NCBI GenBank assembly: GCA_964502175.1
Contig: CAZCVE010000002.1
Coordinates: 222,140 to 286,139 of the forward strand
Source of the DNA: JAFLCL01 sp964502175
GTDB taxonomy: Bacteria; Myxococcota_A; Polyangia; Polyangiales; Sandaracinaceae
DNA length: 64,000 nt
Direction: 5' to 3'
Shown here: positions 24,224 to 33,300 of the stretch, piece by piece
Layout of the letters: each line of letters opens with the position of its first letter
How positions within the stretch are numbered: the first letter of the stretch is position 1
Program-made: the position numbers and the translations under genes
Notes under the pieces: generated by a model
The model's input: the letters and a program-made list of their open reading frames with translations, nothing else
Told to the model about the DNA's origin: nothing
The model's database searches: none

Positions 24224-26953
24224 ATGCTGCGCCGCGAGCGCTCGAGCCTCCTCGTCCTCCTCGGGATCGCGGTCTTCGCGGCGCTCGCGCCGACGCCGCG
24301 CTTCGAGACGAGCTTCTTCCTCGTGGGCGTGGCGATCTGCGTGCTCTTCGGCGACGTGCGCGATGCGCGTCGTTCGCTCGAGGAGACGCGCTTGGCGCGC
24401 TGGGCGTGCGTGTACCTGCCGATCGTCATCGTGGGCGTGCTCGTGACACGTCCCGCGTGGAGCGCGGCGCGCCCCTTCGTCGGTCTCGACGGACGTGTGA
24501 ACGAGGCGATCGTCGGTGAGCTGATCGATCAGGCCGCGCGCGGTCGACCCCTGACGTGGCTCACGCGCATCGCCCCCGGCGATCCCACGCTCGACCTCTA
24601 TCCGACGCTCGCGCATCGCGGCGTGGCGCTCCTCGCGCGTGGGATCGGCGCCGAGCACGACACCGCGCGGCTGCTCGTCTCGATCGTGAGCGCTGCGTAC
24701 GTCGCGGTGGCAGTCGGCATCGCGCGCTGCGCCGTGCGGGTCGGCGCGCCTCTCCCTGCGGCGCTCGTGGTGGGCGTGCTCGCGCTCCTCGACGTGGGCA
24801 CGGACTTCACGTGGGGAACGCAGCCCGTCTTTCGCTACGCGTTCCTGCCCTCGACGCTGAGCATCGCGACGCTGCTGCACACGCTGCCCTCGCTCTTCGA
24901 TCTCACGCGACGCTTCACGCAGGCGAGGTTCTTCAGCAGCGCGCTCGGCATCGCGCTGACAGCCGCGCTGCACCCGCTCGCGCTCGGTGTGTGCGTGCTG
25001 TTCGCGATCGCGATCGCGCTGTCGATCGGGCTCTCGCGGACGCACGCTCGGCGTTCCCTGCTCGCGCCGCTGGGCGCGTTCTCGCTCGGGCTCGCGCTCT
25101 CGGCGTGGCTCTGGCTCCCCGCCGCGTCGCGCGTGCTCGCGTACGGCGTGCACTACGGAACGCCCCAGATTCCGGCCGATCTGGCGCTCGCGCGCATGAC
25201 GGTGGGCGCGCTGCCGGACGGCGGCTGGATGATCCTCGTCGCCAGCGGATGGATGGCGAGCTTCTGCGCCCTCCTGCGGCGAGACCGGGCCGAGGCGCGC
25301 CTCCTCGTGTGGGTCTCGATCGCGCTCGTGCTGTCGTACGTCGAGGTGCCGATGATCGAGCTCGGTCTCGCGCCGTCCACGACGAGCGTTCGATGGCAGG
25401 CGTTCCGCATCGGCGCGTTCGTGAAGCCGTTCTTCTACGTGCTCGGCGCGCTCGCGATGGGCAGCGGCGCGCGCCTCCACGTGCTCGGCGTCGGGCGCCC
25501 CGACCGCGCGCGGCTCGTGCGGCTCGGCGCCGTGATCGCCCTGGTCGGCCTGACGATCACGGGGCACCGGAGCTGGAGCGCGGGCCTTCGTGATCTCGAG
25601 CGTGAGCGCAGGGACGACTTCGTCGGTCCAGTCTCGACGGCGCCCGAGGATCTCGCGGCGCTTCGCTACCGGCTCGCGCGCGATCAGAGCGAGAGACCCG
25701 GTGGGCGCCTGCTCATGGTGTGCGGGCTCGAGTGCACCTACGAGCTCTTCACGCTCGCGCGCGACGGCGCGGACGGCTCGCCCGGCGTCGAGCTCGCGCT
25801 CAGCCAGCCTGCGCCCGCAGGGTTCTTGCTGCGCGATCAGCTCCGCACGACGAGCACGGAGAACCTCGCGCGCTTCGGCATCCGATGGGTGGTCGCGCCT
25901 GCGCGAGAGATCCTGCCGGGCCGAGACGAAGGCGCGGACCAGCGCTTCGGGAGGCTGTGGCTGCGGCCCGTCGCGTCGTGGGACGGATCGCTCGCGCACG
26001 TGACGCGCGGAGGCGGGCACGTCGTCGCGACCACGGTGCCGGGGGAGGGCTTCGACCTCACGCTGTCGGACACGAGCGAGCCCGCGCTCGTCGAGCTCGG
26101 AACACCTTGGTATCCGCGCCTGGTCGCGCACGACGACCGCGGCGAGGTCCCCGTGTGGGCGATGCCGGTGGGCGCTCCCGAGGCCGACGATCCGAACCCG
26201 ACCTTCGAGCACGCGACCGCGCTGTGGCTGCGTCCCGGGACGACCCGCCTCCGCGCGACGCGCGCGCTCCCGTCGGATCACGCGGGCTGGCCGATCACGC
26301 TGATGGCGACCGTCGTGATGATCGCCGTGTCCATTCCGAGGCGACGCGCGAGCTCGCTCACCCTGCGGTCTCGGCTGGGGCGCGTTCTCGAATCGCGTCA
26401 CCTGCGGCCCGCGACCGCGGTCTCGCTCGCCACGAGCGTGTTGATCTCGATCTCGCTGCTCCGCGCCCAGCCCGCCGACGGCGTGCGGTTCGCGGCGCTC
26501 CTTCCGAGGGCGAACGTCTTCGTCGTCGACGCGCGTGGACAATCGACGTGCACGGCCGACGCGCTGGGCCGATCGTTTCGTTGTCCCGACGGAGCGCTGC
26601 TGCGGACGCACGTGAGCTACACGCTGAACGACTGGCATGTGGGGTGGCCCGTGCCCGCGCCCGCGATCGAGATCACCCACGCGAGACCACGCAGCCGCTA
26701 CGTGATCGAGCTCGCCGGTCAGTCGCTCGACGGCACGTACTACGGCCAGTGCGAGGACTGCGTGGCCACGCTCCGCGATGAGAGCGGACAGACCCAAGCG
26801 CGCATCGACGAGCCCACGCAGCGTCTCTCGGTGTACGTGGATTCTCCCCAGATCGAGCTGCGACCCGCGGGATCGAGCGCGAGCTTCACGGTGATCTCTG
26901 CGCGTTTCGTCGAGCCCGCCGACGGTCCCCCGCTCCCTCCCGCGAGCCCTTGA
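24224..26953 (+). CDS. Large multi-pass membrane protein, GT-C/YfhO-like
   Basis: A protein of 909 residues with about 12 hydrophobic segments in the first 460 residues (for example LLVLLGIAVFAALAP and LGIALTAALHPLALGVCVLF) and two more near 690-760. Large soluble loops carry GDPTLDLYPTLAHRG and WGTQPVFRYAFLPS. The extended hydrophilic second half looks extracytoplasmic. The layout resembles GT-C glycosyltransferases and YfhO-like proteins that work on undecaprenyl-linked sugars; I see no definitive catalytic DxD, so the activity is inferred. The start is ATG 24224. It is followed by two methyltransferase genes and a second membrane protein, which suggests a surface-glycan or lipid-modification group. 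Confidence 0.78.
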   Translation: MLRRERSSLLVLLGIAVFAALAPTPRFETSFFLVGVAICVLFGDVRDARRSLEETRLARWACVYLPIVIVGVLVTRPAWSAARPFVGLDGRVNEAIVGELIDQAARGRPLTWLTRIAPGDPTLDLYPTLAHRGVALLARGIGAEHDTARLLVSIVSAAYVAVAVGIARCAVRVGAPLPAALVVGVLALLDVGTDFTWGTQPVFRYAFLPSTLSIATLLHTLPSLFDLTRRFTQARFFSSALGIALTAALHPLALGVCVLFAIAIALSIGLSRTHARRSLLAPLGAFSLGLALSAWLWLPAASRVLAYGVHYGTPQIPADLALARMTVGALPDGGWMILVASGWMASFCALLRRDRAEARLLVWVSIALVLSYVEVPMIELGLAPSTTSVRWQAFRIGAFVKPFFYVLGALAMGSGARLHVLGVGRPDRARLVRLGAVIALVGLTITGHRSWSAGLRDLERERRDDFVGPVSTAPEDLAALRYRLARDQSERPGGRLLMVCGLECTYELFTLARDGADGSPGVELALSQPAPAGFLLRDQLRTTSTENLARFGIRWVVAPAREILPGRDEGADQRFGRLWLRPVASWDGSLAHVTRGGGHVVATTVPGEGFDLTLSDTSEPALVELGTPWYPRLVAHDDRGEVPVWAMPVGAPEADDPNPTFEHATALWLRPGTTRLRATRALPSDHAGWPITLMATVVMIAVSIPRRRASSLTLRSRLGRVLESRHLRPATAVSLATSVLISISLLRAQPADGVRFAALLPRANVFVVDARGQSTCTADALGRSFRCPDGALLRTHVSYTLNDWHVGWPVPAPAIEITHARPRSRYVIELAGQSLDGTYYGQCEDCVATLRDESGQTQARIDEPTQRLSVYVDSPQIELRPAGSSASFTVISARFVEPADGPPLPPASP

Positions 26954-27042
26954 AGGGGCGGACACAGGCTCACGGATCGGGTGGTGCCCGAGACGAGAGC
27001 GCGCTCTATACTCCGCGCCCCTCTTTTCCCCGGACGCCCCAC

Positions 27043-27951
27043 GTGACGGAACGACGCGCTTCTTCGAATGGCCACGGCCCCGCTGCCGAGAGCTCCGCGA
27101 GCGACCCTGCGATGGAGCGCGCTCACAAGCGCATGCTCTCGGACGAGGAGCTCGGGCTCGAGTTCTTCGGCGACTACTACGCCTACGCCCCGGCGGCCCT
27201 CGCGCTCCGCGAGTGCGTGCGCCTCGCGGCGATGCGCGGCGTCGAGCTGCCCGAGCCGATCCTCGACGTGGGCTGCGGCGACGGAATCTTCGCGCGCCTC
27301 TGCTACCCCGAGCGTCAGGTCTGGGGCATCGACATCAACCCGAACGAGATCCGCCGCGCGCAGTCGACCGCGACGTACTCGACGCTGATCTGCGGAAGCA
27401 TCACGACGAGCGACCTGCCCGTCGGCTACTTCAAGAGCGCGATCGCGAACTGCTCGCTCGAGCACGTCCCCGACATCGCGGGCGCCTTCAACACCATCTC
27501 GCGATCGCTCGCGCCCGGCGCGCCGTTCGTGCTGATCGTGCCGACGCCCGACTGGACGCACGAGCTGCTCGTGCCGCGCGTGCTCGACTCCATCGGCCTC
27601 GGCGGCCTCGCGCGCAGCTACCGTGACAACCTCGATCGCATCTTCCACCACGTGCACCTCTACGACGCGAAGAAGTGGGAGAAGCTCCTCGCGGACGCGG
27701 GGCTCGCGGTGGATCGCGTCGAGCCGATCGTGTCGAGCGGCGTGGCGGGCGCGTTCGACGTGCTGCTCTACCCGAGCGTGGCGGGCTGGCTCGTGAAGCG
27801 CCTCACCGGCCACTGGACGATCATGCCGCCCGTGCGCCGCGCGCTCTCGTTCGTGCCGAAGACGGCGATTCGACTTCTGTCGGCGGCGATGCGTCGCGAC
27901 ATCGAGTCGATGAAGCCCGGCGAGCTCGTCGTCCACGCCAGGAAGCTCTGA
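27043..27951 (+). CDS. Class I SAM-dependent methyltransferase
   Basis: About 302 residues if it starts at GTG 27043; an ATG at 27112 would give 279. A TATACT-like hexamer at 27007-27012 fits transcription from just before the GTG. SAM motif I is ILDVGCGDGIFARL, followed by GIDINPNEIRRAQ (acidic loop end) and SAIANCSLEHVPD (the motif-IV-like strand). The C-terminal third (IMPPVRRALSFVPKTAIRLL) is helical and may contact the membrane. The substrate is unknown; methyltransferases of this kind next to GT-C proteins often modify sugars or lipids. It lies seven bases upstream of the next methyltransferase. Confidence 0.85.
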   Translation: MTERRASSNGHGPAAESSASDPAMERAHKRMLSDEELGLEFFGDYYAYAPAALALRECVRLAAMRGVELPEPILDVGCGDGIFARLCYPERQVWGIDINPNEIRRAQSTATYSTLICGSITTSDLPVGYFKSAIANCSLEHVPDIAGAFNTISRSLAPGAPFVLIVPTPDWTHELLVPRVLDSIGLGGLARSYRDNLDRIFHHVHLYDAKKWEKLLADAGLAVDRVEPIVSSGVAGAFDVLLYPSVAGWLVKRLTGHWTIMPPVRRALSFVPKTAIRLLSAAMRRDIESMKPGELVVHARKL

Positions 27952-27958
27952 GCGCGAC

Positions 27959-28600
27959 ATGACCGCAGCTCCGTACTTCGTGAACCACGCGCGGAAGGAC
28001 CGCTTTCCGTGGTCGGTCTATCACCGGCCGCTGATCGACGGCTTCGCGCAGGCCCTCGCGCCGCACCGCGGGGGTCGTGTGCTCGTGGTGGGCTGCGGGC
28101 TCGAGCCGTTCTTCCCCGGCGTGAACGGCGTGACGTTCTTCGGCTGTGATCTCGATCAGCAGGCGATCGACGAGAGCAAGCGGCTGTTCCCCGAGATGAA
28201 GGATCGCCTCGCGGTGTGTCCGTCGGAGAACGAGCTGCCGCGCGAGGGCGCGTTCGCGGGCGACTTCGACGTGGTGCTCGCGAAGGAAGTGGTCGAGCAC
28301 CTGCCGACGCCCGAGCCGTGGGCGCGCATGCTCGCCGCGCGCGTGAAGGTGGGCGGCTCGCTCCTGCTCTCGACGCCGAACTACGGCCTCGACAGCTCGC
28401 TCGGGATCCTCGAGCGCACGGTGCTCGAGTGGTTCGCGCGCAAGGACGGCTACACGCGCGCGCACATCCACCCGTCGAAGTTCGATCGGAAGCGCCTGCG
28501 CGAGCTCGACGTCGGCCCGGGCATGGAGCTCGTCGACATCGACATCCCGTGGACGCGCTGGACGCTGCTCGGCCACTGGCGCCGAAAGCACTCGGCGTAG
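27959..28600 (+). CDS. Class I SAM-dependent methyltransferase
   Basis: A protein of 213 residues. Motif I is VLVVGCGLEPFFPG, followed by FFGCDLDQQAIDESKRLF and FDVVLAKEVVEHLPTP, as in the methyltransferase 11/23 families. It retains VVEHL before the motif-IV strand and SLLLSTPNYG. It starts seven bases after the preceding methyltransferase and ends 12 bases before the GT-C-like gene, so the three are surely cotranscribed. The acceptor is unknown. Confidence 0.87.
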   Translation: MTAAPYFVNHARKDRFPWSVYHRPLIDGFAQALAPHRGGRVLVVGCGLEPFFPGVNGVTFFGCDLDQQAIDESKRLFPEMKDRLAVCPSENELPREGAFAGDFDVVLAKEVVEHLPTPEPWARMLAARVKVGGSLLLSTPNYGLDSSLGILERTVLEWFARKDGYTRAHIHPSKFDRKRLRELDVGPGMELVDIDIPWTRWTLLGHWRRKHSA

Positions 28601-28612
28601 TCTCGCGCCCTC

Positions 28613-30628
28613 GTGCTCCTCTTCGTCGTCACCGCCCTCGTCTTCGCCGGCTCGGCGCTCGCTGCGGCGCGGCTCTATCCGGCCGTCGCGCAGGGTGAGG
28701 CGCTCGCGCCCGAGCGGGTGGCGGAGCGCGGGCTCGCGACGACGCTGATCGCGACGGGGATCATCGAGGGCTCGATCTACGCGCTCGGGTGGAGCCAGCA
28801 CCTCGATCGCCTGTCGATGGTGGGCCTCGCGCTGGGCCTCACGCTGGTGGTCGCGACGCTGGCGCTCACCTCGACGCGCGACCGCAGGCGCCTGCTGCTC
28901 GACGCGCGCGAGCTGGTGATCGCACCCGTCGCGCTCGCGCGCTCGCTCTACCGGGTGAAGAGCGTCGCGACGTTCGGCTACGTGTGGCTCTGGGGCCTCG
29001 CGCTCTGGACGATGTACGTCGCGTGGCTCGCTCCGTCGGGCGCGTGGGACGGCCTCTGGTACCACGAGCCGATGGTCGGATTCGCCCTCCAGAACAGGGG
29101 ATTCGCGATCATCGACGTGCAGCCGATGCTCGAGATGGTGAACGGCTATCCGCGCGCCGCGGAGAACCTCCAGCTCTGGGCGGCGGCGCTCTACGATCGA
29201 CGCCTCGTCGACGTGGTGCCGAGCTTCGCGCTGCTCGTGGCCGCCCTCGGCGTGTTCACGCTCGCGCGCAGGCACGGCACCTCGCAGCCCGCGAGCGTGG
29301 GCTTCGCGGTGGTGGCGGTGACGATCCCGGGCGCGGCGCTCGAGCTGCGGAGCACGTACGTCGATCTGTCGGTGCTGACGGCCACCGTGCTCGCGCTCCA
29401 CTTCGTCTCGCGCTTCGAGCTGCGCTCGCGCGACGTGTGGATGGCGGGGCTCGCGCTCGGGATCCTCGGCGCGGTGAAGGCCAACGGCCTCGTGTTCGGC
29501 GGGATGCTGGGGCTGTGGCTGCTCGTGCGCGTGATCGCGTCGGCCGACTGGCGCGTGATGCTCAGCTTGCTCGGCGCGACGCTGCTCGCGTTCGCCTACG
29601 CGATGCCGACCTACGCGAGGAACTTCCTCCTCCACGAGAACCCGCTCTGGCCGATCACGTACGAGAGCGCGCTCCTCGGCGTGCGGCTCGAGGGCACCGT
29701 CGACGCGGGCCACATGCAGCGCGACTTCGAGTACGTGTGGAACGAGCTCACCGGCCCCCCGCACATCGGCGAGAACTATCACGACACCGGGAGGCACGCG
29801 TACGGCTACGCCCTGCCCTTCATCGCCGCGCCGCTCCTGATCGTGGCGGCGCCCGTGCTGGTGTTCACGTGGCTCGAGCGCCTGCGTGATCGCGTGAGCC
29901 GCACGCGCCTGACGGCGCTGTGCTTCTGCTTGTTCTTCGGCCTCCTCGTGCAGGTCGCCTCACCCGGGCACCACTGGTCGCGCTTCAGCCTCGCGTTCCC
30001 CGCGGCGGCGCTCGTGGTGATCGGCTGGTGGCTCGCGCAGAACGCGCGACAGCGCCTCGAAGAGGGCGTGCTCGGCGCGATGCTCGTGCTGAACGCGCTC
30101 ACGCTCTTGTGGGCCGTGCCGGCGTGGGACGTGACGGTGAGCGAGGCGCTCGAGCTCTCGCGCATGACGCTCGCGGAGCGGAACCTCGCGGACACGAGCC
30201 ACTGCCTCTTGCCGTCGGACACGCGTCGTCGCCGCGATCAGGATCTCCAGCCGGGAGACGTCGCGATCTTCACTGACGACATCGGCTTCGTCGGCAACCT
30301 CTGGAACGACGACTTCTCGAACCGCGTGCTCTACGTGCCCTACGAGAGCCGCAGCGAGTTCCTCGCGCGCCTCGACGAGGTCCACGCCGAGTGGGCGTAC
30401 GTGCGGTCGGACAGCAGCGAAGCGGCGATCCTCCGCACGGTGACCGACCGGTGGGAGCCGCTCGGACCTGCGGCGTTCGACGACGAGATCTTCGTGCGCG
30501 CCACGCCTCCCGACGCGCCCGTGCAGCCGCCCACGGAGCCGCCGACCGAGGCCCCGAGTCAGGCACCGAGTCAGCCGCCGACGGAGGCGCCGGCCGCACC
30601 TGCCGAAGGGAACAGCGCTCCGCCGTGA
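28613..30628 (+). CDS. Multi-pass membrane protein, GT-C-like
   Basis: A protein of 671 residues from GTG 28613. There are about 12 hydrophobic segments (VVTALVFAGSALAAARLY, WLWGLALWTMYVAWL and others). Early in the protein WDGLWYHEPMVGFALQ has acidic and histidine residues in the first large loop, the position of catalytic Asp/Glu in GT-C enzymes. After the last membrane helix (ALVVIGWWLAQNA, VLNALTLLWAVPAWD) a soluble extracytoplasmic domain follows, then a Pro/Thr/Glu-rich tail of roughly 35 residues with repeated PPTE/APSQ. It probably transfers a lipid-linked sugar; substrate unknown. Last gene of the apparent 24224-30628 group. Confidence 0.82.
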   Translation: MLLFVVTALVFAGSALAAARLYPAVAQGEALAPERVAERGLATTLIATGIIEGSIYALGWSQHLDRLSMVGLALGLTLVVATLALTSTRDRRRLLLDARELVIAPVALARSLYRVKSVATFGYVWLWGLALWTMYVAWLAPSGAWDGLWYHEPMVGFALQNRGFAIIDVQPMLEMVNGYPRAAENLQLWAAALYDRRLVDVVPSFALLVAALGVFTLARRHGTSQPASVGFAVVAVTIPGAALELRSTYVDLSVLTATVLALHFVSRFELRSRDVWMAGLALGILGAVKANGLVFGGMLGLWLLVRVIASADWRVMLSLLGATLLAFAYAMPTYARNFLLHENPLWPITYESALLGVRLEGTVDAGHMQRDFEYVWNELTGPPHIGENYHDTGRHAYGYALPFIAAPLLIVAAPVLVFTWLERLRDRVSRTRLTALCFCLFFGLLVQVASPGHHWSRFSLAFPAAALVVIGWWLAQNARQRLEEGVLGAMLVLNALTLLWAVPAWDVTVSEALELSRMTLAERNLADTSHCLLPSDTRRRRDQDLQPGDVAIFTDDIGFVGNLWNDDFSNRVLYVPYESRSEFLARLDEVHAEWAYVRSDSSEAAILRTVTDRWEPLGPAAFDDEIFVRATPPDAPVQPPTEPPTEAPSQAPSQPPTEAPAAPAEGNSAPP

Positions 30629-30673
30629 GGGGTTGCGGTCCCACCCCGACGAGAGCACGTTCCGCTCCCCCAG

Positions 30674-31852
30674 ATGGCGACCCGACGAGCCCAGCAGAAG
30701 ACCGACGACGACGCGCTCGATGGCGAGGTCGTCGAAGAGCGTGACGAGGCGCACGACGACGAGGTCGAGAGCACCGAGGTCGACGGACCTGGTCTCGACG
30801 GTGGGCTGGACGCGAGCGCGGCGGAGAGCGACGACGACCGCGGCGGCGATGGCGACGTGATCGAGGGCGAGGTCGTCGGTGACGATGAGCTCGGCGGCGA
30901 GCCGTCCGACTCGGACGGCGACTTCACCGTCGACGACGACAAGGCGCTCGCAGGACGCATCTCGAAGACCACGACGCTCGCGCGGCGCGACGCCACGTCG
31001 GTGGCCACGCAGGACCCGCTTCAGGCCTACATGCGCGACGTGCAGCGCTACTCGCTGCTCACGCCCGAGGAGACACACGAGCTCGCGACCCGCTACACGA
31101 CGACCGGCGACGTCGAGGCCGCGAAGAAGCTCGTCACGTCGAACCTGCGCCTCGTGGTGAAGATCGCGTTCGACTACCGACGCGCGTACCGGAACATCCT
31201 CGACCTCGTGCAGGAGGGGAACATCGGCCTCATGCAGGCCGTGAAGAAGTACGACCCGAACCGCGGCGTGAAGCTCTCGAGCTACGCGGCATGGTGGATC
31301 CGCGCGTACATCCTCCGCTTCATCCTCAACAACTGGCGCATGGTGAAGCTCGGCACCACGCAGGCGCAGCGGAAGCTCTTCTTCAACCTGAAGAAGGAGA
31401 AGGCCAAGCTCGCGGCGCTCGGGATCGATCCCACGCCCGAGCTCATCGCCGAGAAGCTCGACGTGCCGGCCGAAGAGGTGATCTCCATGGATCGACGCCT
31501 CGGCGGCTCGGAGGTGTCCTTCGACGCGCCGATGGGCCAGAGCTCGGACGGTCGACCCACGACGCGCATCGAGATGATGGGCAGCGGCGCTGCGCCGATC
31601 GACGAGGCGCTCGCCGAGGGCGAGATCACCGAGATCCTCACCGAGAAGATCCACGAGTACGGAAAGACGCTCGTGGGCAAGGACGCGATCATCTTCCACG
31701 AGCGCCTGATCGCCGAGGAGCCCAAGACGCTCCAGGAGCTGGGTGATCAGTTCGGCGTGAGCCGCGAGCGCGTGCGACAGATCGAGAAGCGCCTGCAGGA
31801 CAAGATCCGCGTCTATCTCGAGTCGCAGGTCGAGAAGACCGCGCTCGGTTGA
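30674..31852 (+). CDS. RNA polymerase sigma factor, RpoH (sigma-32) group
   Basis: A protein of 392 residues. The first 115 or so are strongly acidic (runs of Asp/Glu such as DDRGGDGDVIEGEVVGDDE) and likely disordered. Sigma region 1.2/2.1 begins at DPLQAYMRDVQRYSLLT. Region 2 contains NLRLVVKIAFDYRR, NILDLVQEGNIGLMQAVKKY and SYAAWWIRAYI. Region 4 contains TLQELGDQFGVSRERVRQIEKR. This is the sigma-32 group, of which Myxococcus has several paralogs (SigB, SigC). The acidic extension is longer than in typical RpoH and could mask DNA binding (inference). rsmI follows 24 bases downstream. Confidence 0.93.
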   Translation: MATRRAQQKTDDDALDGEVVEERDEAHDDEVESTEVDGPGLDGGLDASAAESDDDRGGDGDVIEGEVVGDDELGGEPSDSDGDFTVDDDKALAGRISKTTTLARRDATSVATQDPLQAYMRDVQRYSLLTPEETHELATRYTTTGDVEAAKKLVTSNLRLVVKIAFDYRRAYRNILDLVQEGNIGLMQAVKKYDPNRGVKLSSYAAWWIRAYILRFILNNWRMVKLGTTQAQRKLFFNLKKEKAKLAALGIDPTPELIAEKLDVPAEEVISMDRRLGGSEVSFDAPMGQSSDGRPTTRIEMMGSGAAPIDEALAEGEITEILTEKIHEYGKTLVGKDAIIFHERLIAEEPKTLQELGDQFGVSRERVRQIEKRLQDKIRVYLESQVEKTALG

Positions 31853-31876
31853 GACCCGTGTCGAGGCGAAGTGTCG

Positions 31877-32779
31877 ATGTCTGACGCCGGTCGTCTCTTC
31901 GTCGTCGCGACGCCCATCGGCAACCTCGAGGACGTGACGCTGCGCGCGATCCGCGTGCTCCGCGAGTGCGAGCTCGTGCTCGCCGAGGACACGCGCCGCT
32001 CGCGGACGCTGCTCGTGCACCACGCGATCGGCACGCCGCTGCGCGCCTTCCACGCGCACACGAAGTCGAGCGTGATCGACGCCGTGTGCGCGCGGCTCGA
32101 AGCGGGCGCGAAGATCGCGCTCGTGACCGACGCGGGCACGCCGATGGTGAGCGATCCGGGCGCAGAGCTGGTCGCCGCCGCGCGAGAGCGAGGGATCGCC
32201 GTGGAGGCGCTGCCGGGCGCGAGCGCGCCGCTCGTCGCGCTCTGCAGCGCGGGCTTCGTGGCGAGCCGCTTTCGGTTCGTGGGCTTCCTGCCGCGCGGCG
32301 GGAAGCGTCGTCGCGAGCTGCTCGAGTCGATCGCGAAGGACGGGGACGCCGTCGTGCTCTTCGAGGCGCCGTCGCGTCTGGGCGCCACGCTGCGCGATCT
32401 CGCGGGTGTGATCGGAGCGCGTGAGCTCGCCGTGTGTCGCGAGCTCACCAAGCTCCACGAAGAGGTCGTGCGCGGCACGGCAGCGGCGCTCGCGGAGCGC
32501 TTCGCCGAGGCGCGGGGCGAGATCACGATCGTGATCGCGCCCACCGTCTTCGAGCCCGAAGAGCCGCCCGACGAGGACACGCTTCGCGAGCGCGCGCGGG
32601 GTTTCGTGGACGAGGGCCTCGGCGCGAAGGACGCGGCCGATGCGCTCGCGGCGGCGTATGGGATCGCCAAGCGCGACGCGTACCGGATCGTGCTCGAGGC
32701 GAAGGAGAGCGGCGGCGCGAGGACGGCTGAGGACCCGGCGACGAGGAGACCCTTGCCCACGAAGCCCTCCGGTGCGTAG
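31877..32779 (+). CDS. rsmI: 16S rRNA (cytidine-1402-2'-O)-methyltransferase
   Basis: A protein of about 300 residues of the SAM-dependent tetrapyrrole-methylase fold. It opens GRLFVVATPIGNLEDVTLRA, then AEDTRRSRTLL, then LVTDAGTPMVSDPGAELV (SAM loop), and GASAPLVALCSAGF. RsmI modifies the ribosomal decoding site. GAGG at 31863 precedes both a GTG at 31871 and an ATG at 31877; the ATG is preferred. It is probably cotranscribed with the sigma factor. Confidence 0.93.
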   Translation: MSDAGRLFVVATPIGNLEDVTLRAIRVLRECELVLAEDTRRSRTLLVHHAIGTPLRAFHAHTKSSVIDAVCARLEAGAKIALVTDAGTPMVSDPGAELVAAARERGIAVEALPGASAPLVALCSAGFVASRFRFVGFLPRGGKRRRELLESIAKDGDAVVLFEAPSRLGATLRDLAGVIGARELAVCRELTKLHEEVVRGTAAALAERFAEARGEITIVIAPTVFEPEEPPDEDTLRERARGFVDEGLGAKDAADALAAAYGIAKRDAYRIVLEAKESGGARTAEDPATRRPLPTKPSGA

Positions 32780-33207
32780 GCTCGTCGCAGCGGAGGTCGC
32801 GATGGGTCTGGCGTCGATGGTTCGACAGCGCGGCGGGGAGAGCCCGAGACGTCGAGCGGCTCGCAGCGACTGTCAGTCGCCGCATGCGCGGCGCGTCCGT
32901 CGTTCAGTCATGCCCCAACTGGACGAACTCCAAACCCTCGGCGCGAGGTCGCGAGCGTGGCCCAGCGGACCGCGCCGCACGGCGTCGTCCGCCACACGGC
33001 ACGATCTAGCTTCGGCTATCCGCGGCCCGGCCGCCGCAATCGCCGGATCACCCCTCCAAGCCGGCAAGGCGACTCGCAACTCCCTCACGCTCAACCACGC
33101 GCGGGGATTCGCGATTGGCCGCGCACTCGAACGCTCACCCGCCATCACGCACGCCAGCGTCTTCGAGCTGGGTGCAGGGCGTTGTCGGAAACAGATTCAC
33201 CTGTTTA
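32780..33207. other. Gene-free interval left of the transposon
   Basis: The 428 bases between rsmI and the left inverted end hold no gene, RNA or repeat I can support. Short open frames on both strands are arginine-rich and look like shadows. Confidence 0.5.
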
Positions 33208-33266
33208 GCTCCCCGAATTCTTCGACAGATCTTCGTGTGAAATGAGGAGAGAAATCGCCTCCTCCC
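33208..33266 (+). repeat. Left inverted end of the transposon
   Basis: Starts gctccccgaattctt and continues through aaatgaggagagaaatcgcc. It aligns, with small gaps, to the reverse complement of 36711-36770. Shared blocks are GCTCCC, CGAATTCTT, TCGTG, AATG-GGAGAGAAA, ATCGCC and CCTCC. Confidence 0.85.
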
Positions 33267-33300
33267 CGATGGCGACGGGTTCGCCGGAGTGGAGGCAGCG

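Noticed and set aside
23864..26965. A 1033-codon open frame on the minus strand
   Set aside because: Antisense shadow of the multi-pass membrane protein gene; low-complexity Arg/His/Glu sequence.
27821..29797. A 658-codon open frame on the minus strand
   Set aside because: Antisense to the methyltransferase and GT-C-like genes; no motif and typical shadow composition.
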